A DNA stretch of 64,000 nucleotides from contig JAKCPI010017015.1 of assembly GCA_023213315.1 (NCBI GenBank), forward strand, positions 1 through 64,000. The letters are read 5' to 3'. The translations under genes were made by a program, and so were the position numbers. This document shows, piece by piece, positions 24,849 through 38,000 of this stretch (the first letter of the stretch is position 1; each line of letters opens with the position of its first letter). A model generated the notes under the pieces. That model made no database searches, was not told the DNA's origin, and saw only the letters and a program-made list of their open reading frames with translations. The DNA is from Euborellia annulipes (Eukaryota; Arthropoda; Insecta; Dermaptera; Anisolabididae).

Positions 24849-25048
24849 TTCAAAAATATCAACATCATTTATACAAATATTTAAATATTTCTAATGTTAT
24901 ACTAATAAATAATAATTGCTAATAATTTCTTGAAAAAAGCGCTAATGATACAACCAAATAGCTAATGAAAGTTTAAATATAAATTTCCATAATTTTTTAG
25001 ATAAACTTTAAAAGATAAATAATATCATTGTTTATAAGATAAACTAAT

Positions 25049-25360
25049 GTGGCCTTCACACTTGGCTGGTCGGACATTACTATTACTTTGTTTTCGTCAT
25101 TTTCTTTAACTTTTTTTTCGCCATTTAGTGGATTTCTCGTTAGCTCAGAAGATGAGGAAGAGGAAAAGTCAAAAAATGAGAAGAGTGATGGAAAGGAAGA
25201 TAGAGCAAGAGAAGAAGTTTCGGAAGATGTTTCAAGAGAAGAAGTGCCAAGAGAGGAGAATCAAGATGTTGCTGATGAAGGTCTCGAAGAGGGAGTAAAT
25301 GAACCACAGTTGAGAAAATCGACTAGGGTCCGAAAACCTCCAGAAAAACTTTCATTGTAG
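25049..25360 (+). pseudogene. LTR-retrotransposon pol C-terminal remnant
   Basis: The frame ends LRKSTRVRKPPEKLSL then TAG. An acidic stretch followed by RKSTRVRKPP is typical of the integrase C-terminal region of copia-class elements. A purine tract GGGGGAGAAG follows at once, then TGTTATACTC at 25371, as expected for a polypurine primer and the start of a 3' LTR. The rest of pol is absent. Confidence 0.6.
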
Positions 25361-25370
25361 GGGGAGAAGA

Positions 25371-25670
25371 TGTTATACTCTTTTCATATTTATTTATTTA
25401 GCCAGTACAATTATAAAAATAATTCGTTCAGAGTGGGATATGCTTCTCTGATTCTAAGAACACGAAACGCGACTTCTACCTCCGTCCTAAGTCCCAATTA
25501 TAAGTTTATAGGCCTTTTATACAATAAATACGAACAATCAATGATTATTATTTTTTTTAGATATATAATCTATGTTCTGAGATGTTGCGGTGGGGAAATA
25601 GATAAGTGATGGATTGAATGCGGCGTGATGTTACGACTGTATGAGCAACTTATAATAAAACAGTGGTTCC
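25371..25670 (+). repeat. Probable 3' LTR remnant
   Basis: Starts TGTTATACTC directly after a purine tract. The right end is not certain, and no second LTR is present in the window. Confidence 0.4.
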
Positions 25671-27089
25671 AGTTTATTAAATAATTCTAAAATCTAAAAT
25701 GCAGAAGAGACTCGGTTATTTTATACAAATATCTATTAGACCAGTAATACTCAGCTCGTATTTATATGCAGCCTCAGGTCCCGAGCCGGCATAGGCCCCC
25801 AAATATTTGTCTTTGAGAGGCCCCGGGGCCCCTCAGGGCTCGCCAAATACCCAAAAATTTAGATTAAAAAAAAACATTATTGAAAGTTTGTCTTTAAGAG
25901 GCCCCGGGCCCGGGGCTCTCGGGGTTCAAGGATATACGGTATTTTAAAAATATTTTTTGTGTATGGAGGAGGGGGATATTTAAAAATGAGTTCCCCCCAA
26001 AAAAAAAATTTCAATTTATACCTCTGGTACAAAATATATAGGCCCCCTCTTCTAGAGACGCCCCAGGCCCCCAATCGTCTCGGTACGCCCCTGTCTACAA
26101 AACAAATTTTTTTTTCATTTTCATCTGTTGTGAGAATGTTATGGTTATCTGCCAGAAAATAAAATAACTAAAAAAAAAATTATATGGAAATATGACCTTC
26201 TGAGCGAAAATTTCAAAACTTCATGGTCAATGAGGGTCGTCTCGATTGAACTAAATTTTTGCACATTTCGTTCTTTTATTGATTGTAACATGATAGGCGC
26301 AGTGGGAACTTAACTTTTAGAAAGTTGAAAAATAAGGGCTACCCTAATTTTTATTTAAATTAATTGCCTCCCCCCCTCGTCCTAACGAGTGGTTGCCCTC
26401 CCCCCCCACCACCTAACAAGTTGTCGCCCATGTCAAATGATGAAAAAGATCTTAAAAATTTAATAAAAAAAAAAAAAAACAAACAATTTGCTACATCAAA
26501 TGATTGAATGCCTATTATAGCTATCTATCTTTAGAGAGAATACAATCATCATTTAATTATTATTGAATAATATTCCGGCAAAACAACTGAATATTAATGA
26601 TATTATGGAATATTTTGCATATGTAAATGATTGAAAAACAAAGTTATGCATTTGAGATAAAGAAGTCCTGTTATATAAATGTAATTAGATAGTTTCTTTT
26701 TTATTTGTTTAGTAGTAATAGTAATATGCTATCCGTATCAAAAGTTCCGAAACAATCTTAATTTACTTTACATCTAATTAAGAAGCTATTCCTCGGATAA
26801 ACTAGTTGATCATGACCTTCGAGTCTTTTAACATCTAGTTAAGCTAAATCATATGATTAAATAAGAGCCCAGATCGTAGTTAGTAAATTAACTATTTCAA
26901 TTTTTTTAAACTTTAGAATTTGGCTGGGGGACCAGCCATCCTGGCTGAAGGGGAGGGGCATGGGACCATCTATCCTCCGGGGGGCCTGGAAAGCCCCATA
27001 TTTTCTCAATTTTTCTTGGGGCTGGGAGCTTTCTGGGGGGGGGGGGCACGAGCCTTCTAGGGGGGCACCCCCCTAGTTACGCCCATGTA

Positions 27090-27292
27090 CAATGAGGGTC
27101 AATATTAAGTCTCACCCCCTTCTTGTGATTATTTCATTGTTTTTATAAAATAAAATGAAAATCTTTATTGAAAATTTTCTAGGTTTGAACTATGAAAGTT
27201 TCCATTAAAAAATATATAATATTTTTTTTTTTAACAATGAAATAATCACAAGAAGAAAACACATGGGTGGGACTTATTATTGTCCCTCACTG
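27090..27292. mobile_element. Tc1/mariner-like foldback MITE
   Basis: Left CAATGAGGGTCAATATTAAG and right CTTATTATTGTCCCTCACTG are inverted, with TA duplications; arms continue through CTTCTTGTGATTATTTCATT. About 203 bp. Confidence 0.8.
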
Positions 27293-28221
27293 TACTTCAA
27301 ATAGCTTATTATAGGCCTATGGGAACTCATTTTTCTCGAAGGTTAACTGCGTTCTTATTTACTATATCAATGATTTGCTATCAGTCAATTAAGTTTTCTA
27401 GTTGACTAGAAGTGATACAACCGACCTTTAGAGTACATTATTATTATTTTTGAATTGAATAAAAATTAATATAAAAAAAAGCTTTTCCGAACTTTTACCT
27501 TTTAGTATTTGAGAAATTTTAATTTAAATAATGGAATTCTCACACTATCGTATTTTTTTATACAAATTTAGTTTATTTTGTTCCAGTTAGTTTGGTGTTA
27601 TATATCTACTACGTATTTTATAAAAAAAAAACCTACACTAATATTAATAAAGTTGGTAACACTGTAAAGATAAAAAAATACATAAATGATAAACAAGTAT
27701 GTTTTGTCGAGTGATATAAATATAGGTAAATATTAAAAAATCCCCATATATATTTAATCCCTATATATATTTTTTATCGTTTATTAATGGGATTACATGG
27801 ATGGAGTAGAGAGACGTTAAAGGAGGTCATATTCCTAAAAAGAGATGGAAATATGTTTCTTTCACTTTCGGATCTGCGCAGAATCCTATTACCTCACAGA
27901 GTCAAAAGTGAAATTTAAGAAGAAAAAAAAAAAAAAAAAAAAAAAACATTTGAGTAGCAAAATTAAGAACTTGACATGCTATTTAATTTTGTCGTGTGTT
28001 CTTTCTTTGCGTGAGTGATTGGTTTTTGTTTCCTGTGAATTGTGGTAATATTATCATTAATTATTATTAATTTTAATAAATTAACTTATATCTAACTGGA
28101 ATGCAATTGGAAGAGTGAAAGGAGAGGGCATTAATTTTGACATCTTCAACCAAAGTGACTTTGACGCTTTTTCTTATTTAAAGTATTTTCTAAGTTTTTT
28201 CAAACCAAATTTTAATACGTT

Positions 28222-28447
28222 ATATGAGTGGTTCAAAGCAAAAGTGGACCAAGTCTAAATGTAAACAATTATCTTATTTTTCCCTCTTTGGATAGTTAAT
28301 TATGGTAGTTATTCGGTGTAACGATGAAGCGTGTCCGAATTTCAATAGTCCAGAGTGCAGCAGTTCTTTTATGCAAAAAAAAGGATCTTAAATATAACCT
28401 CAAGAGTAAAAAGTGGACTTGGCTCACTTTTGCTCTCAACCTCTCAT
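28222..28447. mobile_element. Inverted-repeat element, copy B
   Basis: Ends ATATGAGTGGTTCAAAGC and GCTCTCAACCTCTCATAT; interior inverted relative to copy A with ATTCGGTGTAACGATGAAG. Ends 355 bp before Cyt-b5-r coding exon 1. Confidence 0.7.
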
Positions 28448-28630
28448 ATCTTGCAATGGAGATTGTAAATGTGCGCGCCCAACGCTTTTAGTTTTAGTAA
28501 CATAAATTCTATTTTTAAAAAGAAATTATATAAACTTTTCTCTTTTTAGTACATTTATAAAAGCGTTGTTTTTAAAATTATTATTATATTATTATTATGT
28601 ATAAAGTCCACTATGACACCCTCGCCAGCT

Positions 28631-28663
28631 CTGAAGATGTTTTAAACACGGAACCGAAACGTA
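28631..28663 (+). ncRNA. Hammerhead motif
   Basis: CTGAAGA TGTTTT ... GGAACC GAAACGTA. The core is intact and stem II has one weak pair. It lies 140 bp before Cyt-b5-r coding exon 1, in the sense orientation, within the presumed first intron. Confidence 0.75.
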
Positions 28664-28802
28664 TGAAGAAAAAACCTTAGCTGCATCTCCCATTTTCTAA
28701 ATTTAATTATCTTTTATTAATAAAGTACACCGAAAGTAGACTGCACAGCTCTTTTAATATAATATAAATCAGCACAATTTAAAATGTATTCTCTTGTTCC
28801 AG

Positions 28803-29063
28803 ATGTCTCCTCCACGCGATGGGTACGATGGCCAAGAGCCATCAAGTTCCACACAGAAATGGACATCTATACCAGGAATGAAAGTCCCGAGAAATCGGGA
28901 GAGATTGCTTCATAATCCTGTCACCTGGATTTGTGATAAGAGACTAACTGATAGAGATGCTGCTGTACCTCCTGATTTGTGGCGAATTCACGATGGACTT
29001 TATGATCTTTCTAGATGGATGGACAAACATCCTGGAGGCTCCGAATGGCTCGAGCTCTCAAGG
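28803..29063 (+). CDS. Cyt-b5-r: Cyt-b5-r coding exon 1 (ATG, cytochrome b5 domain start)
   Basis: The acceptor TTGTTCCAG ends at 28802 and the ATG begins at 28803. It encodes 87 codons ending LELSR, with a donor GTATTGG at 29064 in phase 0. It holds WRIHDGLYDLS and the haem-binding KHPGG. The open frame runs upstream through the acceptor, but that part is intron-like. An in-frame start further upstream after splicing from an unseen exon cannot be excluded. Confidence 0.93.
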
Positions 29064-32000
29064 GTATTGGAATTTGCATTAAGTACCGTATGCTGGGGAC
29101 TCCTAGCCCCAAGGAGTCTGTCTATCCCTGCGGCTCCTTTACTTTTGTATATTACTGTAGATTAATATTAAAAAATGTTGTTACTTAGGAAATGTTCATT
29201 AGAGTGTCTGGGATCCGAACTCGCACCCCGTGACTTTATCACTAATAATATTGACCTCTATCCTCTCGGGCAAGGGAGGGTAGGGGGATTAAAAGATTTT
29301 CAAACAAAGACATTTAGTTGGTCTCTGATAAGATTTTTTGACGCAAACAATGAAATTCATAATTGAAGTCTAAAGTGTCTAAAGCGACTCCTCTCTCTAA
29401 ATATTGCTCCTATTATTATAATGACACTGGTCTGCAAGAAAAAAACTGAATGGGATTTTTTGACTGTTTCTTACAGTTTTATAATCGCTGAAACTGGAAA
29501 AAATATCTAAATCATTCCATCACGTCAGGTTTTTTTTTGTAAAATGCATATTAAGGGGAAGCAGGAGTGTCCTAAATTTATCTCTCAATTTACCAAGAGT
29601 CCAAAACAAGCTCTGTGATTGGCTAAAAAGGATATGTTCTTAAAAGTGTCTTTCAGTATAAGGCTGCATCTCAGACTTTACAGGGGTTCAAGCCCGAAGT
29701 AGCAGTTTATATGGCAACTATGCACATATTTTAGTTTTGGATTATGGCTCCAAGAGGTTACGTACTTTCTCCGGAAGGGGGGGATAAAATTTTGTTTTAT
29801 TTTGTTTCCTTTTTTTTTTTTTTTTTGTTTTTGTAAATTATCCATGTTTTATAAAAACAAACTGTACGTGATGGAGGGAAATGGTGATCAGTTTTGGATT
29901 CAGCACATTAAAAAAAAATATAATTCATAAAAGATATTAGATTCAGCTGAAAAAAAAATTATATTTTGCAGGCCAGTGTTATCGATATTAACCTATGAAT
30001 AAAGAGGATTATACTTGCACACACACACCCTTTTTTTGACGATGTTGTAGATAGATATTTATGATAATAATAGCTGGTTTAAAACTTGAAAATTAAAAAT
30101 ATTTTTTCTAATGCAATTGTTATTACCTAACATTAATAACTTTAACTCGATGAATAGGAATTTTGGATTCGTACCAAAACAATTTCACTATACTATTTTT
30201 TAAACGTGTTAATAAATTCATTTTCAAAATTTTAATAGGATTTATTTAGATTTCTCTGTCAAAGAATCAAAAATATTTTAGTAAATAATAATGAATAATT
30301 TGCATCAAATCGAAATAGAATTTTATAAATATTGTTTTTCCATTGGATTTATTTTAGACCAATTATTATCTCTTATCAATAGATAGTTTATAAAAACAAA
30401 ATTATTTGTACACTCTAGTATTAATATATAGATCATGTCTTTTCTTTATCTTTTCTTTATTCTTTATTATAAGTGCATTTTGCTTTTTTTATTGGTAATC
30501 GGACATGTTTTCAAATCAGTGGCGTAGCGAGCTTAACTCGCGCCCGGGGCACAATACCTTTTTTATCGCCCCTCCCTCCCCTATTAGAAAACCATATAAT
30601 ATTATAAGTAAAATATACAAAATTATTATATTACACTGGCACTAAATTTAAAATATATTTTCCAGAAATCAATTATAATCAAAATAAAAATTGGCCAGCA
30701 ATTTTTTTGTTTTGCGGACCATTTGGCGCCCCTTTGTGAGTAGCGCCCGGGGCATGATGACCCCCCTCGCTACGCCACTGTTTCAAATCATAATTGATTC
30801 TAGTCTGCGGCGTAACTAGCCTTTGAGGGCAGGGGGGAGGGGGGGGGAAAGCTCAACTGGGGCGCCGTTTTTCGTTCGATCTTTTTTATTTTAGTTTACA
30901 AATCTCATTTTACCTTTTTTTTAGTATTCGAATCTCGTTCGAGCTTGTTTTTTAGTAATTTTTCTCCGGATTTGTGTTGTAAAATGAATTTATAATGAAA
31001 TTTCAAAAAAAAAAAAAAAATACCGGAGATTTTGGGAAAAAGTCGGAAGGCCGGAGGGTTGGCAGCACTGAAAAAAGTATTATCCGGTCAAAAAAATGTC
31101 TTAATTGAATTATATCAAAATTTTGAATTAGGCCTAAATTAATTTTAGATTAACACTGAACTCAATGCTATTTTAGTGTTTATTTAATTAGAACCAAGTG
31201 TTTAGTTATTTTAAAACGACGCTTGAGCAAACACTCATTCGCTCACTATCAGGTTTTTTTTTTAAATATATTTAATAATATATAAGAATTTATTAAAAAT
31301 GTCATTTGCAAAATTAGGCTCGAATCCAGAATTCAATTCTTAGTAATCAAAGCTAAGTTTAATTTCAAACAAAAATTTTATGTTGAATGAATAATAGTTA
31401 AGAATAAATTTGTTTTGGAGAATTTCAAGAGCATGTTAACATTTTAAAAATACCTATTCTTATTCATAATGTGTATTTGAAAAAGAATATTCTAAATATA
31501 TTGTATGTTTAAGCCCAGGGTGTTATTTATCTTGTCACGTTCTTTCTGTTTAATCAACTTCCAGTTGGAATTTCGAAATGAAATTTACAAACATATTAAT
31601 ATATAAAAGTCATATAAAATATTAATTTATACAGATCGCCAGCTGAGAATCAGAGTGGCGAAAGTCCGAAAATTTAATTTTTGAGTTAAGCCTACGAAAC
31701 GTTGTTAAAACGTCTTCTCTTTTGAGTGGCGAAAAGATTCTTTGCTAGTGATTCTGGCCTACTCTTTTGTTCTCCGGCTATTTAAATCTATACTGTATGT
31801 TTATAATACTTTCAAACGCCTTTTCTCGAATTGTTGAATTGCGGAATTTTGCCACTAGGATTCCCAGGAGGCGATATAACGATCCACCACGTATAGGCTA
31901 TTAAAAAAACCGTAATATAAAGCAAGGCCTATAGTTATAAAGGAACATTATTATAAACTACATGCGTATCAAAAAATCGCAGCATAAAGCATATACTGTA

Positions 32001-35000
32001 CATACAAAGAACTTAATTACGTATTTATGAAAAGAAAAACGCTAAATTTTCAATACAATTTTTTATTAGTTTTCAAGATTATAGATATTTCCAAATATTT
32101 CGGAGACCTATCGGTACTCCCTCTTCAGTGGATTTCACCTCCTTCACCACGTATGCCCCTTACATTTAAAATGCTTGGAAGCGACTATCTTATACTTTCA
32201 GCAATTATTATTATTTTGATTTGAAATCCACCCTTTGAACTGCCTCTCGGAACTCCCCCCTTAACGAAAGATTTCTGGTTATTATCGTGCCTGGACCCCA
32301 ATATATCAATACCCAATATTAATATTGAGTATCGTAAAAAGTCTAGGATGCCGAAAAGAGTAAAAATAAATAAATCTTTACAATTAAGTCATGAAAATTT
32401 TTCAGGGCACAGACGTAACAGAAGCTTTTGAATCCCATCATCTTTACGGGATTGCAGAGAAATTGCTTCCTCATTTTCTTGTACGTAAAACAGAAGAGCC
32501 ACGAGCTACCCCCTATACTTTTCATGAAGATGGTTTTTATCGAAAACTCAAAAAGAGAGTTATGGAAACAACAAAACATATGCCAAAAACAAATTCAAAG
32601 GTAAGAAAAATATTTTTAGACTTTATAATTCGTAACTTCATCCCGGATGTTCATGCAAATAAATATTTGTATAGAAACTGAATCTTTGTAGTTGTCCATT
32701 TCATGAGTATTAGATCCGAAGTAACCCTCTTTGTTCTGAGAATATGTGCATATCTTGGCTTTTTTTGAACAAATTCCCGGCACAATGCATGTTTTGACAA
32801 TTTTTAACCAAAACAATCTTAATTTAATCCATATTTTAACATATTTTTAAAGAAAAAAGCATGTTTTGAATATTTTTGTGTAGTTGCTTTTAAAGTCTAA
32901 TTTATGTGACAAAAATTAAAAATTATTTTTTTATTTTCAAACTTTCGAGCTTTACACGGTTAAAATGTTAAAGATCAACATTTCCACCTCAATGTGTCCC
33001 AGATTTCTTCTTTCTCTCAGTATGTGCCTGTCACTTATTGCTATATTCTGCGTTTAAGAACATGTTCTCACATGGGCGTAGCCAGGGGGAGGCAGGGGGG
33101 CCATTGCTCCCCTCTGGCTTGTCCTAAAAATTTAAAAAAAAAAAAAAAATGTATATTTTTCCCATCGGGAATTTTTTTTTAACGCCCCAATTCACTACAT
33201 TAATTTAATTTATTTTTTTTTAATTTAAATAAATAATAATCTATGTATTTATTATTTGCAAACCACCCCTCTCGCCCTAATGAGGGGTTGCCCCCCTAAC
33301 AAGATGTCTGGCTACGCCCATGTGTTCTCAGGTACAAGCATGTCTTTAAACGAAGAAAATTTAGAGAAATTGGCTGTTGTTAAATGTTATAGATAAAATG
33401 AAATATAAAATGCAACTCAATTTGTGATAGGCCATATTTTTACTTAATTTTAAACTGGTAACTGTTGGCTCTAGTTGAAACATTATGCTTTAATAGGAGA
33501 ATTAAATCCAAGCATTATACACAAGGTTTTTTTGTATCAATTGATTTATTTAACACTTTATACGTATGTAATTCACTTCCGATGATGACACATATGGTGT
33601 CGAAATACGTATAAAGTGTTAATATCAATCATTGAAACAAAAAACCTTGTGTATCATACTTAAATTTAATTCTCATATTTTTACTGTTTTTTTTCCTTCA
33701 TTGTGCATATTTGGTCATTTTAGATTGTGCATGAACATTCGGTCTCTAATAATAACTTTATAATAATATGTTTTCCACTTTCAGGCTTCGGATTGGATCG
33801 CCGATGGATTAGTGTTCACTATGCTGGCTCTTTCTACCCTTGCCGTGGCCCTTAATTCTTTACTGGTGGGATTTTTAGCAGGAATCTTTTTGGCCTTCAC
33901 CACAGTTGTTGGCCACAATTACTTCCATCGCAAAGACAATTTCCGCATCTATTATTTCGAATTTAGTTTTTTGTCATCTAGGTAAGTTTCTCAATATCTA
34001 AAAATAAAATGTATTAAATAGAAGCTAAATAACTTCCTGGCTAGAGATCTTTTTATTTGTTCTTTTTTTAAGGCTCTCTGCTTCTAACAAATCAGTTTAA
34101 TCTTCTTAAAATAAGTAATTCAATTCAATTGTATAATAGAACATAATCATTTCATTATGAGATTTTTGATCCCAATCCACATCCTTTGACTTTTAAGGTT
34201 ATCAATGTTGACGTAATTAACAAACTTTTAGGGAGGGGGTACAATCTATATTTGTATGGGTCATAAATAAAAATTATTTATTATTATTGAGTAAGAATAC
34301 AAAATATCTAGTCAAATTTAGGCCTGTGAGGTGTGTGGAGCGAGTAAAAAATATAAATAATTTTTTTACCCCCTCCTTCTCATGCACAACCTGAAATGAC
34401 GTCCTTGCTACCGTATCATGAGTAGGAATGCCACCCGTACTTTATAATAATTGTATGTTATTTTGGGTAATTATACTCTATACTTTACGAGAACAATAAA
34501 GTACGCAAAAATACTTCATTTCGCATGTTTTGATTTTTCTGGGGTACAAATTCTACTGCACAAAAATGGTAGCAAAGTATTTAATAAGACGGATGATAAT
34601 TTTTCAAGTAATTTTACTTTTTAATTTCTATTCCTGGCACATCGGCATTCACAGAGAGAGTTTTTTTTTGTGATGGCGAGACGAAAGAAACAAAGCGTCT
34701 CTGAACCTTAGAAAAAATGAATTACTTATTTACTTTAACTTAAATATAGACTGTAAAGATGCTGTGCAATTGTTTAGGAATGATAATAATTAGATAAAAC
34801 TTGCGAAAAGCAATAAAAAATACGTTTTTAAATATAATGCTAAAAAAAATAAACTATACTTTATTTTGACACTATGTACTTTTTTTCTTATCTTTAATCA
34901 CCAATGTACTTAAATTTAAAAAAAAAAGGTAGCAGCCCCAATCATGAGTGTTAGTCTATTTCCCGTGTGCCTCAATACAACTAATCTTTTCTAAAGTGAA

Positions 35001-38000
35001 GCAATAACTTAAAAGGATGGTCCCTCCTACTATCCTAAGCTTTTATATTACTTCTAATTAATGTTTATAGTTTTGTATTTTGAAATTAAAATAATAGATG
35101 TGAATACACCCTCATCTAATATCTCTAGCGAGTAATTTGGCAAGGTGACCAATATAAAATGAGAGCCAAGCGATTTGATTGCATTCTGGCGAGACGAGTC
35201 ATTTCACCGCTTTTCGGATTTATATCACTATTTTGAATTAATTAGAGATTTGCCTTAGAAAACAACGAAAAGTAAAAGTGGAAAAAATTTCATTATGATT
35301 TATTAAATATTCTTTAATTCGATTAATTCAAGTAAGAAATTAATTTTATAATTAAAATCAATAATCATAATAAATTTCAATTATGTCTGTGCCTCTTTCC
35401 ATTTGATATTAAGATAAAAGTTTTTATAAAAATATTATTTTTGTCAGCTCAAAGAATAAGTGGTTAAATTAAAATTAAATATACAAATTATACACTAGGT
35501 TATTTGTTTCAAAGGTTTTATTAATTAAAAATTAACACTTAATACGTATTTCGACAATTTCTTGTCATCATCAGAAGTGATTACATTCTAATATTAGTAT
35601 TAGTATTATTATTAGTATTAGTATTAGTATTAGTATTAGTATTCTAATATTAGTATTAGAATGTAATCACTTCTGATGATGACAAGAAATTGTCGAAATA
35701 CGTATTAAGTGTTAATTTTTAATTAATAAAACCTTTGAAACAAATAACCTAGTGTTTAATTTGTATATTTAAATTTAATTTACAAAATGTTTCAACGAGA
35801 ACCAACGGTCGAAAGTTTAAATCTTAATAAGTGGTTAAGTTGTATCTTTGTCGAAAATGAATTAAATAGCCTAAGAGAAGAAACAGGGAGGTATTTTCTT
35901 CGTGGTATATATCTTAAGTGGACAAGTCAATCTAAACTTTGTAAACTTTAAAAGTTGTGCCCTGAAAAATAAACAAATTCGATTTAACCATAGGTATTGA
36001 AAAGGCGCTCGAAAAGTCGATTTTCGATTTTGGAATCGACTTGATATTTTTCGATTCTCAGAATCTATTAATCATTTCAGAAAGTCGACTTTTCGACTTT
36101 CAAGTCGACTTTTTAAAAACTCTATGACTTGTGCTTAAGAGATACTCAGTAAATATTAAATATATTTATTTATAACTTAGGCTAATATAAGATTTATTAA
36201 GTATTTAAACATTTTATTAAATCCAACACACACAAATATTCTTTGCAAATATTTATAAAAGAATATTCTATCCAGAAATTGCACGTGATATGGCACCGAA
36301 CATTAAAATAAAATATGGAAGTTGAGTATCAAAATAAAACATTAAAATTGAGGAATTAAGAATGCCACATACATATCTTCACTAACCGATCTTAGAAAGC
36401 GTGTTGATTGGTGTGTTATGTGTAGGTTTTAAAAGCAAGATGACAGTCAATCAATGAAAACGTTACAAACTATATTACCATCGGATACTAACATTGTAAG
36501 TATTGTAACAAAAAAAAGTCGAAGTCGTCCAGTGAAAATCGATTCTAATCGACTTGAAAGAGTTTCAACTCGATTCTAATAGGTCGATTATTTTCATTAA
36601 AAGATCGATTCTTGACAGCGAAGACTTAATATTTCAATGGTTCTCTGATAAAATCAGAGTTGACTTTTCCAACCCTACTTAACCACTGAAATATTAAGTC
36701 TTCGCTCTTTCACTATTTACCGTTAAGCCGAACAAATTTCAAAATTTCCTTGGAAGTTACCAATGAAAAAATGAAAATAAATTTTTTGATATAAAAACAT
36801 TAAATTTCTTAATTATAATAAACAAAAACTTTTATTTTTTAGGGATTGGCGCATCAGTCATGTACTAAGTCATCATCTTTATCCAAATTCGGTGTTAGAT
36901 TTGGAAATATCGGCTTTTGAACCCTTTTTTTGTTGGTTGCCAAATCGACCTAAAAATTTTGCTCAACGATATTTCTCTTGGCTTTACGCTCCTTTCATCT
37001 ATATGTATATTTTTCATGTGGAATTTCTAAGAAGGTAAGAAAAATTAGATATCTAACTATAAATCAAATTAAATTAAGATTAATTTTTTTAATGAGTGGT
37101 TAAGCGTAGGATGGAAATGATTTAATGGTTTTAAATAAAAAATAAAAGCAGGAAAAAATCCATTAAAAATAACAAGTCTTTTATTAATGATAATAATCCT
37201 AAATAGCATTCATTGGCCCTCGGGGCTTGGTGTAGGGGTTAGCGCGCTAACCTCGTATACCAAAAGTCGCGGGTTCGGACCCCAGGCAGTCCGATGATTT
37301 TATTTAAGCCATTTTACAAGATTCCTATAGATTCACAAACTCTAGACGGGCTAATGATAAGATACATATATACATTTCTATTTTTTTTTGTTTCCTTTTG
37401 TTTTGTTTTGTTGTATTTGTTATTGTATTTAAATTTGTATTGTGTTTGTTGGACCTAGCCACCGAGGACTGGTGCCTCTAAGCGGGTCGTAATAAATTTA
37501 TTTATTTATTTAAGATCCTTGGTTAATGATAAAACCCCTCTGATAGCCTTTTTCTCTCTTTGTTATTTGTGGAGTTTTTCCCCTTCCAGGTAGATTACAT
37601 GGAGAGTTTAAGATCCCGATTGGTTGTCTATGTTAGATATTGAAGGCGCTAAAGTAGTTTGTTTTATCTGGATTTCCGAAATGAAGATACTCAAAAAAAA
37701 AGTATAGGCTCAAAAATTGGGAGAAAAAATTGTTTCCGTTTGATAGAAAAATTTTTATATAAAAAATCTGGTGTGACTGGTCTCACAGCAACTACTACGG
37801 GCCGAAAACTAATCCAATCCAGTGCCTCATTGAGGATTTGTTTACATTGATAGAATACATAAATGCAAATAATACATAAATATTTCCTATGTGAGAAATC
37901 ATAAATTTAGTAATTAATAACTCAAAACTCGGGATGAAAATAATTCTCCTGCAATCCCTAGAAGGTCCTCTTTAAGCATACAGAATTTAGTTTCGAAATT

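Larger units (their letters stand above)
29064..32405 (+). other. Cyt-b5-r intron after coding exon 1
   Basis: A 3.3 kb intron. It holds a tRNA-like SINE remnant on the minus strand (about 29190-29275, B-box near GAGTTCGGATCCC), a hAT-type element (30517-30780), a G-rich repeat with poly-A (30805-31020), a hammerhead motif on the minus strand (32093-32128) and a SINE 3' end (32289-32370). The rest is AT-rich DNA in which I see no gene. Confidence 0.8.
35509..35757. mobile_element. Hammerhead fold-back with two intact ribozyme motifs
   Basis: Arms from GGTTATTTGTTTCAAAGG to the complement near 35750 are nearly identical. The centre is a TATTAG microsatellite (35580-35655). Hammerheads lie at 35541-35574 (minus) and 35673-35706 (plus). 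Confidence 0.75.
33982..36842 (+). other. Cyt-b5-r intron after coding exon 3
   Basis: A 2.9 kb intron. It contains one member of a dispersed repeat pair (34665-34915, related to 15530-15740), the hammerhead fold-back at 35509-35757, and a segment rich in AAGTCGA and its complement (35990-36610). That segment is followed by a 24-bp inverted repeat (36617-36642 with 36683-36706). No coding signal seen. Confidence 0.75.

Noticed and set aside
35580..35655. CRISPR-like or regulatory tandem array
   Set aside because: A TATTAG microsatellite at the centre of a fold-back in an animal intron; not a CRISPR.
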